Shown here piece by piece: positions 35,319 through 43,350 of a DNA stretch of 64,000 nt. The notes under the pieces are model-generated. The model saw only the letters and a program-made list of their open reading frames with translations, was not told where the DNA came from and did not search any database. Source of the stretch: an uncultured Corynebacterium sp. (lineage in GTDB: Bacteria; Actinomycetota; Actinomycetes; Mycobacteriales; Mycobacteriaceae); contig CALUCD010000001.1 in NCBI GenBank assembly GCA_943914465.1, positions 124,001 through 188,000 on the forward strand, read 5' to 3'. Numbering within the stretch: the stretch's first letter is position 1; each line of letters opens with the position of its first letter. Position numbers and translations under genes: made by a program.

Positions 35319-35351
35319 GGTTACGCCATAACCTCTGGGAACTAAAGTTCC
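35319..35351. other. Two short hairpins in the nusA-ylxR spacer
   Basis: GGTTA/TAACC (35319-35323 and 35329-35333) and GGAACT/AGTTCC (35338-35343 and 35346-35351) lie back to back in the 145-base gap between nusA and ylxR. They could be an RNA-processing or attenuation site; no T-run follows. Confidence 0.35.
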
Positions 35352-35384
35352 AAGTAAAACTGCCCTTTTATGACTTCGGTAGGG

Positions 35385-36437
35385 CTAGTCACCTTTCGCG
35401 ACACTGGGGTGGTTACCGTCCTGCGTGGCAGCCACATCCGAGTGAATGTCAATCTTCCACCCCGTCAACCGCGCCGCCAGCCGAGCGTTTTGTCCTTCTT
35501 TGCCGATCGCCAACGATAGCTGATAGTCGGGTACCACTACTCGGGCGGTTTGCGCCTGAGCATCAACAACCTCAACACTGATCACTTTCGACGGGGCAAG
35601 CGCATTGCCTACATAGGTGGCTGGGTCATCTGAGTAATCGATGATGTCGATCTTCTCGCCACCGAGCTGCTCCATGATGTTGGTGACGCGAGCTCCGCGC
35701 GGGCCGATACAGGCCCCCTTGGCATTGACCCCCTTAACTGTGGCACGCACCGCGACTTTTGAACGATGCCCCGCCTCCCTCGCGATGGCAATAATTTCTA
35801 CCGATCCATCCGCCACTTCTGGCACCTCCAGAGCGAACAATCCGCGGACAAGCTCAGGATGGGTGCGCGAGAGATTCACGGTGACTACATTGCGATCATT
35901 GCGATCCGATTTGTTTACCCCGACCACATATGCTTTCACTCGATCGCCATGACTCAGCCGCTCACCAGGGATCTTCTCGGCCGGCAAAAGTATGCCGTCC
36001 TGGGGGTCTGACTCGGTACCGAGCTGCACGACCGAGATCCCACGGGCCTCCGCATTGACATCGCGTTGGACGACACCAGAGACTACCTGGCCTTCAAAAC
36101 CGGAATATTCGGTGAATGCGCGGCCCGCCTCGGCCATTCGCAGCTGCTTTTTAATCGCATCGCGCACAGCTACTGCGCCGATACGCGAAAAGTTCACCGG
36201 GGTGTCGTCATACTCAGAAAGAACGGAACCCTGCTCATCCAACTCGGTAACGATCACCGCAACGTCACCGGTATCCCTATCGATATCAATGCGCGCGCTC
36301 TCCCGCTCACCCTGGGGTTGCTCGCGGTAATCCCGATACGCCCAAAGCAGCGCAGACGCAATGGTGTCCAACAGCTCTTCGACTGCGATCCCCTGGTTGG
36401 TCTCTATCGCCTTGAGCGCGTTGAGGTCGATATTCAC
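35385..36437 (-). CDS. nusA: Transcription termination/antitermination protein NusA
   Basis: 350 residues from a GTG at 36437, the compact actinobacterial length without C-terminal acidic repeats. N-terminal RNA polymerase-binding domain (1-125), S1 domain (about 130-200), then KH1 and KH2 (ACIGPRGARVTNIMEQLGG-type and LAIGKEGQNARLAARLTGW-type motifs near 230 and 300). It acts on pausing, termination and rRNA antitermination. rimP ends three bases upstream. Confidence 0.95.
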   Translation of the reverse strand: MNIDLNALKAIETNQGIAVEELLDTIASALLWAYRDYREQPQGERESARIDIDRDTGDVAVIVTELDEQGSVLSEYDDTPVNFSRIGAVAVRDAIKKQLRMAEAGRAFTEYSGFEGQVVSGVVQRDVNAEARGISVVQLGTESDPQDGILLPAEKIPGERLSHGDRVKAYVVGVNKSDRNDRNVVTVNLSRTHPELVRGLFALEVPEVADGSVEIIAIAREAGHRSKVAVRATVKGVNAKGACIGPRGARVTNIMEQLGGEKIDIIDYSDDPATYVGNALAPSKVISVEVVDAQAQTARVVVPDYQLSLAIGKEGQNARLAARLTGWKIDIHSDVAATQDGNHPSVAKGD

Positions 36438-36440
36438 TTG

Positions 36441-36983
36441 TTACCTTTCACCGGCCTTATAAAGTAAGGCCTCTTCGAACGACACTGCCGCCAGCTCGGC
36501 TTCAATTGCGGATGGCTGGTTGAATTCAATTTCTACCACCGCATTCGCCAGTTCGACAACCGGGCGGGTGGTGATCTTCGGATCCTTAGTCCGCGCGGTC
36601 ACAAGCGCGACTTCGGATTCATCGTCGCTCACCGCGCCGATGCGCCACAGATCATTACCGACCCTGACCAATCGTCCGCGGTTGCGACGCCAGTGACGCG
36701 GCTGCGTCATGGGCGCATCCACCCCTCGGGTTGTCACCTCCAGGGTGTAGCCAGCGCCAAAGTTGAGCTCGCCTGCCTGCTCTGCTGCGTCGAAGAGCGA
36801 ACTGAGCTCTTGGCTGATTGTCTCCAGCTGATCGGACGACGGGCTAGAATCAGCGTCGACTGCAACGATAACCTGCGACTTCTTTCCAGATCTGACAGTG
36901 CGGATATCTTCGAGGTCCATATCTTCCGCCGCAATCACAGGTTCAACGATGGCGGCAAGTTCTTCGGCGGACGGAAATCCCAT
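36441..36983 (-). CDS. rimP: Ribosome maturation factor RimP
   Basis: 180 residues from the ATG at 36983 (MGFPSAEELAAIVEPVI); a TAAGCT -10 exactly seven bases ahead supports this start over the long open frame upstream. The GAGYTLEVTTRGVDAPM segment (near 90, here written in parts GAGYTLEV and TRGVDAP) is the conserved interface of the two RimP domains. It assists 30S maturation and heads the rimP-nusA-ylxR-infB-rbfA cluster. Confidence 0.92.
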   Translation of the reverse strand: MGFPSAEELAAIVEPVIAAEDMDLEDIRTVRSGKKSQVIVAVDADSSPSSDQLETISQELSSLFDAAEQAGELNFGAGYTLEVTTRGVDAPMTQPRHWRRNRGRLVRVGNDLWRIGAVSDDESEVALVTARTKDPKITTRPVVELANAVVEIEFNQPSAIEAELAAVSFEEALLYKAGER

Positions 36984-36990
36984 GCCTGTC

Positions 36991-37007
36991 AGCTTATCGT
37001 GTAGCGT
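36991..37007. promoter_or_regulatory. Divergent leaderless promoters of rimP and a lipoprotein gene
   Basis: TAAGCT (minus, 36991-36996) is seven bases from the rimP ATG, and TAGCGT (plus, 37002-37007) is seven bases from the lipoprotein ATG at 37015. Only 31 bases separate the two start codons. Confidence 0.5.
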
Positions 37008-37014
37008 GTGGCGG

Positions 37015-37938
37015 ATGAAGAAGCTGTTGGCCACCCTGCCATTTGCTGGAGCGCTGATTGCCGGGCTTACAGCCTGCGCCCCAGTGGACACTGTGGTTGG
37101 GATCGTGGGGCCGCGCCCTAATCCGGAGATTATGACACTTGCCAAACAAGCGGCCGCAGACGGAATAGGCGATTCGGAGTTTTCGAACTTGCGTCGCACG
37201 CACGCAGAACAACTTCAGTCCGAAGCTATCCGATTGTGCGGCACGAACCCGCAGGGGCAAGCGCCACCGTCGTGCAACGTCTCCATCGATGAGCAAACCT
37301 TGCCGCCAGCTGAGTCAGTTGCTGAGCTCGTGGCGGCCACAGCAGCAGTCGTACCTCAGTTGCCGGCCGAGTCCGTTGACTTAGCCATTGCGCAGGCGGT
37401 AGACGCCGCGGCACTCGAACCGGTTCGACTTGGGGAGGCAGATGAGCCGAGCGCTGCGCCTGGCAGCGAGGTGGCGGCAGACGCAGAAGGGGCGGCGTCC
37501 ATCCTGGAGCAGGAGTATGCGCTGAGGTACGCGATCGGTGTTGCACGGGCCTATGCGGATGCTGCGCTGCTTGCCCGCATCGACGCCGTGCAGGCAAGCT
37601 CCGATGAACGAGTAGAGGCGATTTCACGGTTTATTGAGGCAGGAACCCTGGTTGCAGATCCGGTTCCCGACGCGAACGTGTCTCCTGTTGCCGCGCCTTC
37701 GGGCGGGTCCGACCTCGAACCTGGCAGCGAGGATGCGGTTCGATCACTTCCCGCACCAGCGGCGGGCTACGAGTTTTTGGAGGGTAGCGGCCCGGTCACA
37801 GCTGCGGAAGCAGCGGAGGTCGTTGAGCGTGTGCAGCGCGATGTCGTTGACCAGTGGCGGATCACTGCGGCGTCTGCGAACAATGAACCCTGGCGCAGGT
37901 TAGCAATTCGGCTCGCCGCGCACGCGCAGCGCACCTAG
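37015..37938 (+). CDS. Alanine-rich lipoprotein, possibly DUF4439 (ferritin-like)
   Basis: 307 residues with a clear lipoprotein signal MKKLLATLPFAGALIAGLTAC (Cys21, lipobox LTAC). The remainder is helical and rich in Ala/Glu, with EQEYALRYAIGVARAYADAALL near 165 resembling the helical core of actinobacterial DUF4439 proteins. Mycobacteria carry alanine-rich proteins at the same place between rimP and proS. Function unknown. It is divergent from rimP and converges with proS. The lipoprotein call is firm; the family name is tentative. Confidence 0.75.
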   Translation: MKKLLATLPFAGALIAGLTACAPVDTVVGIVGPRPNPEIMTLAKQAAADGIGDSEFSNLRRTHAEQLQSEAIRLCGTNPQGQAPPSCNVSIDEQTLPPAESVAELVAATAAVVPQLPAESVDLAIAQAVDAAALEPVRLGEADEPSAAPGSEVAADAEGAASILEQEYALRYAIGVARAYADAALLARIDAVQASSDERVEAISRFIEAGTLVADPVPDANVSPVAAPSGGSDLEPGSEDAVRSLPAPAAGYEFLEGSGPVTAAEAAEVVERVQRDVVDQWRITAASANNEPWRRLAIRLAAHAQRT

Positions 37939-38006
37939 CGGACCACTCGCAAATACCTTGATGGTTCAGGTCCGGAGCACAACCTACTGATCAGGGTTAG
38001 CAAGCG

Positions 38007-38069
38007 CTATCCACAGGTTAATCTCAGCTTAACCTGAGGGTTCTGGCAATTCTTCACAGGTTTTCCACA
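38007..38069. other. Cluster of DnaA-box-like sequences and palindromes in a convergent gap
   Basis: The 149-base gap between two converging genes holds CTATCCACA (38007-38015) and TTTTCCACA (38061-38069), each one base off the DnaA box TTATCCACA, a weaker TTCTTCACA (38051-38059 region), an 8-bp inverted repeat CAGGTTAA/TTAACCTG (38014-38021, 38029-38036) and the 14-base palindrome TTCCACATGTGGAA (38063-38076). Meaning unknown. Confidence 0.45.
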
Positions 38070-38087
38070 TGTGGAATTAAACCGATG

Positions 38088-39866
38088 TTAACTGTGGACG
38101 AGTGCCTGCACGCGCTCCACAATCTCACCGACCGCAACCTCGAGCGTCTCCCCGCCCCGTATGCGCAGCTCCACGATTCCATCTGCGAATGAGCGGCCCA
38201 AGATCACGACGAATGGCATACCCAGCAGCTCTGCATCCTTGAACTTCACGCCGGGAGAAACCTTCGGGCGGTCGTCGTAAAGTACCTCAAGCCCCGCAGC
38301 ATCGAACTGCGCCACGAGCTGCTCCCCAGCCTCAAGGGCGGCAGCATCCTTATTCGCCACCGCGACGTGGACCTGATAAGGAGCAATAGCGGCCGGCCAC
38401 ACCAACCCCTTTTCATCGTGGCGCTGCTCAGCAATCACCGCCATCATCCGGGAGACCCCAATGCCGTACGAGCCCATAGTGGGCACGGCGCGTTTACCGT
38501 TTTCGTCGAGGATTTGCACATCCATCGCCTCGGTGTACTTCCGGCCCAGTTGAAAAATGTGGCCAAGCTCAATCCCGCGGGCAAGCTCCACGGTGCCATT
38601 GCCAGACGGGGACGGGTCACCCGCTTTAATTTCAGCGGCTTCAATATAACCATCTACGAAGAAGTCGCGCCCCGCGACGAGACCGACGACGTGGCGCTGG
38701 GGTGCATCCGCTCCCGTGATCCAGCTCGTGCCGTCGGCCACTCGCGGATCAGCAAGCACGCGCACCCCATTTGCCGCGAGCGCGCGGGGGCCTACATAGC
38801 CTTTGACCAAGAATTCTGAGTTTGTGAAGTCCTCCTCACTGGCCAACTCGAACGTGGCGGGTTCAAGCGACGCCTCCAAGCGCTTCTCATCTAGCTCGCG
38901 ATCACCCGGCAGCAAAATACCTGTGAGCTGCGGGCCAACCGGCTCACCATCCTCATCGACCGCCCTCGGGTCATCTACCTTGATCACCATGCATTTCAGC
39001 GTGTCGCTCGGCAGCACTGCGCGCCCGTCCACAAGCACCTGGGCGTCATTTGCCCACTGAACGAGTCCAGCAATCGTCTCCGAGGCGGGGGTGTCATACT
39101 CAACCGCTTCAGCCAGGCCCTCAACTGAGCGCGACGGCGGTGCAACGGTGGTCACCGCCTCCACGTTGGCCGCGTAATCCCCTGCTGTGGAGACGACGAA
39201 CGTGTCTTCACCGTTGTCGGAATACGCCAAAAACTCCTCCGACGCGGAACCGCCCATTGCGCCCGACGTTGCGCGGCAAATCTCATAACGCAACCCCACT
39301 CGGTCAAAAATGCGCTGGTAGGCGGCGCGATGCCGCGCGTAGGATTCCGCTAGCCCCTCGTCGGTCATGTCGAAGGAGTAAGAATCCTTCATCACAAACT
39401 CCCGGCCGCGCAAGATGCCAGCGCGAGGGCGGGCCTCATCGCGGTACTTGGTTTGGATTTGATACAGCGTGACCGGGAAATCCTTATAGCTCGAGTAGAG
39501 GTCTTTGACCTGCGCCGTGAACATCTCCTCATGGGTGGGACCGAGCAACATGTCCGCGCCCTTGCGGTCCTGCAACCGGAACAGATCGTCGCCGTACTCA
39601 GTCCACCGATGCGTTGCCTCATAGGGGTCACGCGGGAGGAGTGCGGGAAAAAGCAGTTCCTGGGCTCCCATCGCATCCATTTCTTCGCGAACGATCGCCT
39701 CGATCTTGCGCAGCGTGCGCAGCCCCAGCGGAAGCCACGAGTAAACACCGGGCGCAGCACGCCGGATATAGCCTGCCCGGACGAGAAGCTTATGGCTGGG
39801 CACCTCCGCATCGGCGGGATCTTCGCGCAACGTGCGCAGGAACAGCTCTGACAGGCGTGTAATCAT
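38088..39866 (-). CDS. proS: Prolyl-tRNA synthetase
   Basis: 592 residues from the ATG at 39866 (MITRLSELFLRTLRED), a bacterial-type ProRS with class II motifs (motif 2 region KYRDEARPRAGILRGREF, about 135-152; motif 3 GIGVSRMMA near 470) and a YbaK-like editing insertion between them. TAATGT lies seven bases before the ATG, indicating a leaderless message. The open frame upstream overlaps yaaA and is not ProRS-like. Confidence 0.95.
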   Translation of the reverse strand: MITRLSELFLRTLREDPADAEVPSHKLLVRAGYIRRAAPGVYSWLPLGLRTLRKIEAIVREEMDAMGAQELLFPALLPRDPYEATHRWTEYGDDLFRLQDRKGADMLLGPTHEEMFTAQVKDLYSSYKDFPVTLYQIQTKYRDEARPRAGILRGREFVMKDSYSFDMTDEGLAESYARHRAAYQRIFDRVGLRYEICRATSGAMGGSASEEFLAYSDNGEDTFVVSTAGDYAANVEAVTTVAPPSRSVEGLAEAVEYDTPASETIAGLVQWANDAQVLVDGRAVLPSDTLKCMVIKVDDPRAVDEDGEPVGPQLTGILLPGDRELDEKRLEASLEPATFELASEEDFTNSEFLVKGYVGPRALAANGVRVLADPRVADGTSWITGADAPQRHVVGLVAGRDFFVDGYIEAAEIKAGDPSPSGNGTVELARGIELGHIFQLGRKYTEAMDVQILDENGKRAVPTMGSYGIGVSRMMAVIAEQRHDEKGLVWPAAIAPYQVHVAVANKDAAALEAGEQLVAQFDAAGLEVLYDDRPKVSPGVKFKDAELLGMPFVVILGRSFADGIVELRIRGGETLEVAVGEIVERVQALVHS

Positions 39867-39873
39867 GGCCGTC

Positions 39874-39902
39874 ACATTACCCCGCGCCCCGCCAGCTAGC
39901 GT
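39874..39902. promoter_or_regulatory. Divergent leaderless promoters of proS and yaaA
   Basis: TAATGT (minus, 39874-39879) lies seven bases from the proS ATG; TAGCGT (plus, 39897-39902) lies seven bases from the yaaA ATG. The start codons are 43 bases apart. Confidence 0.5.
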
Positions 39903-39909
39903 GGAGCGC

Positions 39910-40620
39910 ATGCTCATCGTGCTCCCTCCTTCCGAAACCAAAGCCCCAGGCGGGGTGCCAGACGGTATGGATCTGTCCTTTCCGGCACTTGACGCGGTGC
40001 GCACGTCGCTTATCGACGCTTTGGCGACAACCCCTCTCAGCGCCATGGATGTTCCTCCCAGCAAACAGGTCGAAGCCGAAGAGAATCTCATGCTGCGCAC
40101 CGGTCTGGTCATGCCGGCGATCTACCGCTACACGGGGGTGCTCTACGACGCGCTGGATGCCGCAACGCTGTCCGCCGACGCACTGAATCGGATCGCCATC
40201 GGATCAGCGTTGTTTGGCCTGCTGCGCGCTGGTGACTCCATTCCCCGCTACCGTTTGTCTGCTGGGTCGAAGGTCGCAGGGCAATCGATGCGCCGCTGGT
40301 GGGGCTCCCTTGTGAGCGACGTGCTAGGCGAAGCGGGGTTTGTGGTTGACCTGCGCTCTGGTGCCTATCAACAGCTCGGGCCGGTCGCCGGCATCACCGT
40401 ACGCGTTGAATCAGTGCAGGCCGACGGTTCGCGCAAGGTGGTCAGCCACTTCAATAAAAAGTACAAAGGCGAACTTGCACGGGCGCTTGCACAGGCGCCG
40501 TCTGCAGCGACGGTGTGCGACGCGGCGGGTGTCGCTGATATTGCAACTGCGGCTGGCTATGCGGTTGAGGTCCGCGGCAATCAGCTCACCGTGGTGGTTG
40601 GTGTGGCTGGTGACACGTGA
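39910..40620 (+). CDS. yaaA: YaaA family peroxide-stress protein
   Basis: 236 residues, starting MLIVLPPSETKAPGG, the characteristic YaaA N-terminus, with the other signature NKKYKGELARAL near residue 180. In Escherichia coli YaaA lowers free iron and limits oxidative damage; it is a DNA-binding fold of unclear biochemistry. It shares its promoter region with proS. Confidence 0.9.
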   Translation: MLIVLPPSETKAPGGVPDGMDLSFPALDAVRTSLIDALATTPLSAMDVPPSKQVEAEENLMLRTGLVMPAIYRYTGVLYDALDAATLSADALNRIAIGSALFGLLRAGDSIPRYRLSAGSKVAGQSMRRWWGSLVSDVLGEAGFVVDLRSGAYQQLGPVAGITVRVESVQADGSRKVVSHFNKKYKGELARALAQAPSAATVCDAAGVADIATAAGYAVEVRGNQLTVVVGVAGDT

Positions 40621-40640
40621 GCAGACAATGCGTAACGGGA

Positions 40641-40682
40641 TTTATCAATTTATCAACCGTCTGGGATTTATCAATTTATCAA
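40641..40682 (+). repeat. Four TTTATCAA repeats in front of an orphan ATPase gene
   Basis: TTTATCAA occurs at 40641-40648, 40649-40656, 40667-40674 and 40675-40682: two tandem pairs, 26 bases apart, embedded in a longer repeated block. The third copy covers the place of the -35 and the fourth lies in the spacer before TAGACT (40690-40695). The A/T-rich block stands out from its 60% G+C surroundings. It looks like an operator, probably for the ATPase itself through its winged-helix C-terminus. Confidence 0.85.
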
Positions 40683-40689
40683 CTGGAGG

Positions 40690-40695
40690 TAGACT
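40690..40695 (+). promoter_or_regulatory. -10 element for the orphan ATPase gene
   Basis: TAGACT ends six bases before the ATG at 40702, consistent with a leaderless message directly downstream of the repeats. Confidence 0.5.
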
Positions 40696-40701
40696 TGCCG
40701 C

Positions 40702-41823
40702 ATGACCAACCCGTTTCGCCCCACCTTCGGTGCAAGCCCGCGTGTGTGGGCCGGCAGAGACACCGTGCTGCACGACTTCGCTCGGGCTATCAATGGCTCC
40801 CCCGGCAACCCTGACCGCTCAATCCTCATCTCAGGATCACGCGGCATCGGCAAGACCGTGCTGCTGACCGAGCTCGAGGATATCGCCTCGCAGCAAGGCT
40901 GGGTAGTGTTGCGGGCCTCCGCGAGAGAAGACGTAGACAAGGTGCTTGTTGAGTCGACAATTCCGGAAGCACTCGAGCGCCTTGATCAGCCGAACCCGCG
41001 GAGGGTGACCGGCATTTCGATAGCGGGAATCGGCTCAGTAAGTACCGAAGTTGACAACCAAGAACCCTCCCAGCGCCTGACCACCCGCCTGCGTGAACTC
41101 ATTGCACGCCTCCAGGGCACTGGCGTGTTAATCACGATTGATGAAATTCAAGATGTCGCCGCAGACGACCTCACTCAGATCGCGGTTGCATACCAAGACC
41201 TAGTCCGCGACGACCTTCCCGTCGCCGTGATCATGGCCGGGCTCACCCACGGCATTAACACTTTGCTCAACCTCCCAGGAGCGACCTTTTTGCGCCGCGC
41301 CCGCCACTACGAGCTCGGGCCCTTGACCCTCGCAGATGCCCAACGCGCCCTTGAAGCCACCGCACGCGAGGGCGGTGTCGAATTCGTCGCCGCCGAGCAG
41401 GCCGCTTTATTCAGCTTCGGCTACCCATACCTCGTACAGCTCGTTGGCTACCTCGCCTGGGAAAGCGCCTCTGAAATCGGGGCAACGCATATTGACGATC
41501 GGGCGTTAGCCGCAGCGATGCCGTTAGCGCTTGAGCGCCTAGGCACCCAAGTGCACCAGCCAGCCCTGCGCGAGGTGCCGCACAAACAGTTCGAGTACCT
41601 CGCCGCGATAGCTGCGATTGAACAACGCACGCTTGACCGGGTTGTCGCAACCGCCGAGATCGCAGAAGAACTGGGAGTGCCGACAACCTCGTTGAGTGAC
41701 ACCCGCGGCAAGCTGATCGACCGTGATCTCATCATCCCCGCAGGCTGGGGGAAAGTCGAGTTCGCTCAGCCCTACCTCGGCGAGTTCATCCGTGATCAGC
41801 GCCGACCACAACGAGTCCAATAA
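40702..41823 (+). CDS. AAA/ORC-like ATPase with C-terminal winged helix
   Basis: 373 residues. Walker A GSRGIGKT (45-52), Walker B VLITIDEIQD (142-151) and a sensor-like region AGLTHGI (about 175) define an ATPase of the ORC1/Cdc6-like or STAND group. The C-terminal 80 residues (HKQFEYLAAIAAIEQRTLD ... EIAEELGVPTTSLSDTRGKL) form a winged helix likely to bind DNA. Such proteins are scattered singly in actinobacterial genomes with no established role. It is a one-gene unit preceded by the TTTATCAA repeats and followed, after 28 bases with its own -10, by an SdpI-like gene. Not from a recognised plasmid or phage module here. Confidence 0.8.
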   Translation: MTNPFRPTFGASPRVWAGRDTVLHDFARAINGSPGNPDRSILISGSRGIGKTVLLTELEDIASQQGWVVLRASAREDVDKVLVESTIPEALERLDQPNPRRVTGISIAGIGSVSTEVDNQEPSQRLTTRLRELIARLQGTGVLITIDEIQDVAADDLTQIAVAYQDLVRDDLPVAVIMAGLTHGINTLLNLPGATFLRRARHYELGPLTLADAQRALEATAREGGVEFVAAEQAALFSFGYPYLVQLVGYLAWESASEIGATHIDDRALAAAMPLALERLGTQVHQPALREVPHKQFEYLAAIAAIEQRTLDRVVATAEIAEELGVPTTSLSDTRGKLIDRDLIIPAGWGKVEFAQPYLGEFIRDQRRPQRVQ

Positions 41824-41838
41824 ACACTCGCTCATTGC

Positions 41839-41844
41839 TAGCGT
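41839..41844 (+). promoter_or_regulatory. -10 element for the SdpI-like gene
   Basis: TAGCGT, seven bases before the ATG at 41852. Confidence 0.45.
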
Positions 41845-41851
41845 GAGTGTC

Positions 41852-42604
41852 ATGCGCCGACGTCAGCTTATTGCCGCGACCGCGATTATTTACCTCGCAG
41901 TACTCGCCTACCTCATTTTGCGCTGGGACGCCATCCCTGATCCGGTTCCGATGCACATTGGCGTTGACGGCATGGTAGACAACTGGGCACCGAAGAGCTT
42001 CCTCTCAGTCACCGCCCCGACGTGGATTGGGGTGGCGATCAGCACAGGCATAGCGCTGATCACCACCCCGAGCAACCTCGCCCGGCAGGTACAAACCGTG
42101 CCAGACGAATCGTCATTGCCGTTTTCCGAGTCCGCGGCGCGCCGCTACGAGGCAGTCACAGCGGGCACCGCTGAACTCATAGGTTGGGTCATCTTCACCG
42201 CCGCAGTACTGTTGGCCGCAACCCAGATCACCCTGATCTTCCCCGAGACACTCCCGTTTGGCCTGTGGCTCGCGCTCTTCGCCGCGTTCCTGGTGGCCAG
42301 CATCGCGACTACCGTCTATCACCACCGCTCGACCAAACGCCTCACCCAAACCATTCCTGCTGATGAAGCAGAACGCGTCAGAATTGAACGCCTCCATTGC
42401 TTGGTTTCTGGCATGGGCACCTATCGCGAGCCGAGTGACCCGATGGCCGCCTGCGTCCTGCCGACCGACCCATCGAGGATCCAGCTCAATACCGCCCACC
42501 CTGCGGGCAAACGAGCGCTACGTCGCACCGCAGCCGGCGTGGTTGGATCAGTCGCTGCGCCCATCGCCATAGCCCTCCTCGTCCTCATTGCCCTCAGTTC
42601 CTAA
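41852..42604 (+). CDS. DUF1648/SdpI-like membrane protein
   Basis: 250 residues with four or five membrane helices. The N-terminal DPVPMHIGVDGMVDNWAPKS block (about 29-48) is the DUF1648 signature (P-x-P-x-H-x-(G/D)-x(2)-G), found in SdpI-type immunity proteins and many uncharacterised membrane proteins. No toxin gene is adjacent. Its start is set by the TAGCGT element and the hydrophobic N-terminus. Confidence 0.8.
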   Translation: MRRRQLIAATAIIYLAVLAYLILRWDAIPDPVPMHIGVDGMVDNWAPKSFLSVTAPTWIGVAISTGIALITTPSNLARQVQTVPDESSLPFSESAARRYEAVTAGTAELIGWVIFTAAVLLAATQITLIFPETLPFGLWLALFAAFLVASIATTVYHHRSTKRLTQTIPADEAERVRIERLHCLVSGMGTYREPSDPMAACVLPTDPSRIQLNTAHPAGKRALRRTAAGVVGSVAAPIAIALLVLIALSS

Positions 42605-42609
42605 ACCCG

Positions 42610-42615
42610 TACCCT
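42610..42615 (+). promoter_or_regulatory. -10 element for the sirtuin gene
   Basis: TACCCT, six bases before the ATG at 42622. Confidence 0.4.
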
Positions 42616-42621
42616 GTTGGT

Positions 42622-43350
42622 ATGCACGAACAAGCACGCGACATCCTGAGCCGCGCGAGGCACATCGAGGTATTCACGGGCGCTGGGATGAGCGCCGACA
42701 GCGGCATCGCCACATACCGCGACGCTGTCACAGGCTTGTGGGAAAACGTCGACCCACAGGCTATGGCCTCAATCGATGCGTGGCATCTCGACCCCGACAC
42801 GATGTTCGCGTGGTACCTGTGGCGTGCGCACCTTGCCCAGCAAGCCCAGCCAAACGCCGGCCACATTGCCATTGCAAAGACCCCCGGCACAACGGTGACC
42901 ACCCAAAACATAGACAACCTGCACGAACGGGCCGGGAGTACCGATGTTGCCCATCTACACGGTTCACTGTTTGATTTCCGCTGCTCGCTTTGCAGCGCGG
43001 CCTACACCTCCCCCGTTGACCTACCAACCGAACCTGTTGCAGAGATCCACCCTCCCGAATGCCCCGAATGCGGCGGACTGATCCGGCCGGGCGTGGTCTG
43101 GTTCGGCGAGGCCCTCCCAGCGGAGGAATGGGCGACGGCCGAGCAACGGATGAAAACCGCCGATGCAGTACTCATCGTAGGCACCTCAGGGGTGGTCTTT
43201 CCCGCTGCCGGCCTGCCAATGATGGCTCACGCTCGCGAAATTCCAATTGTGGAAGTCACCCCGATGCGCACTGATCTTTCGCCGCTTGCCACCGTGGTCG
43301 TCGAAGACACGGCCGCCCACGCGTTGCCGTTGATCCTTGCCAAAAGTTAG
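42622..43350 (+). CDS. cobB: Sir2 family NAD-dependent protein deacylase (CobB type)
   Basis: 242 residues: GAGMSADSGIATYRD (20-34) for NAD binding, TQNIDNLHE (94-102), catalytic His in HLHG (H113) and a zinc site C121/C124 with C147/C150. Y65 and R68 (YLWR) fit the Y-x2-R pair of SIRT5/CobB class III enzymes, which bind succinyl and malonyl lysines, so desuccinylase activity is likely alongside deacetylation. GIATYRD replaces the commoner GIPTFR. Its stop overlaps the 3' end of chrA on the opposite strand by four bases. Confidence 0.92.
   Translation: MHEQARDILSRARHIEVFTGAGMSADSGIATYRDAVTGLWENVDPQAMASIDAWHLDPDTMFAWYLWRAHLAQQAQPNAGHIAIAKTPGTTVTTQNIDNLHERAGSTDVAHLHGSLFDFRCSLCSAAYTSPVDLPTEPVAEIHPPECPECGGLIRPGVVWFGEALPAEEWATAEQRMKTADAVLIVGTSGVVFPAAGLPMMAHAREIPIVEVTPMRTDLSPLATVVVEDTAAHALPLILAKS

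Noticed and set aside
38014..38036. DtxR iron box, from the CAGGTTAA/TTAACCTG repeat
   Set aside because: The half-sites are separated by nine bases instead of three, so the spacing is wrong for DtxR.
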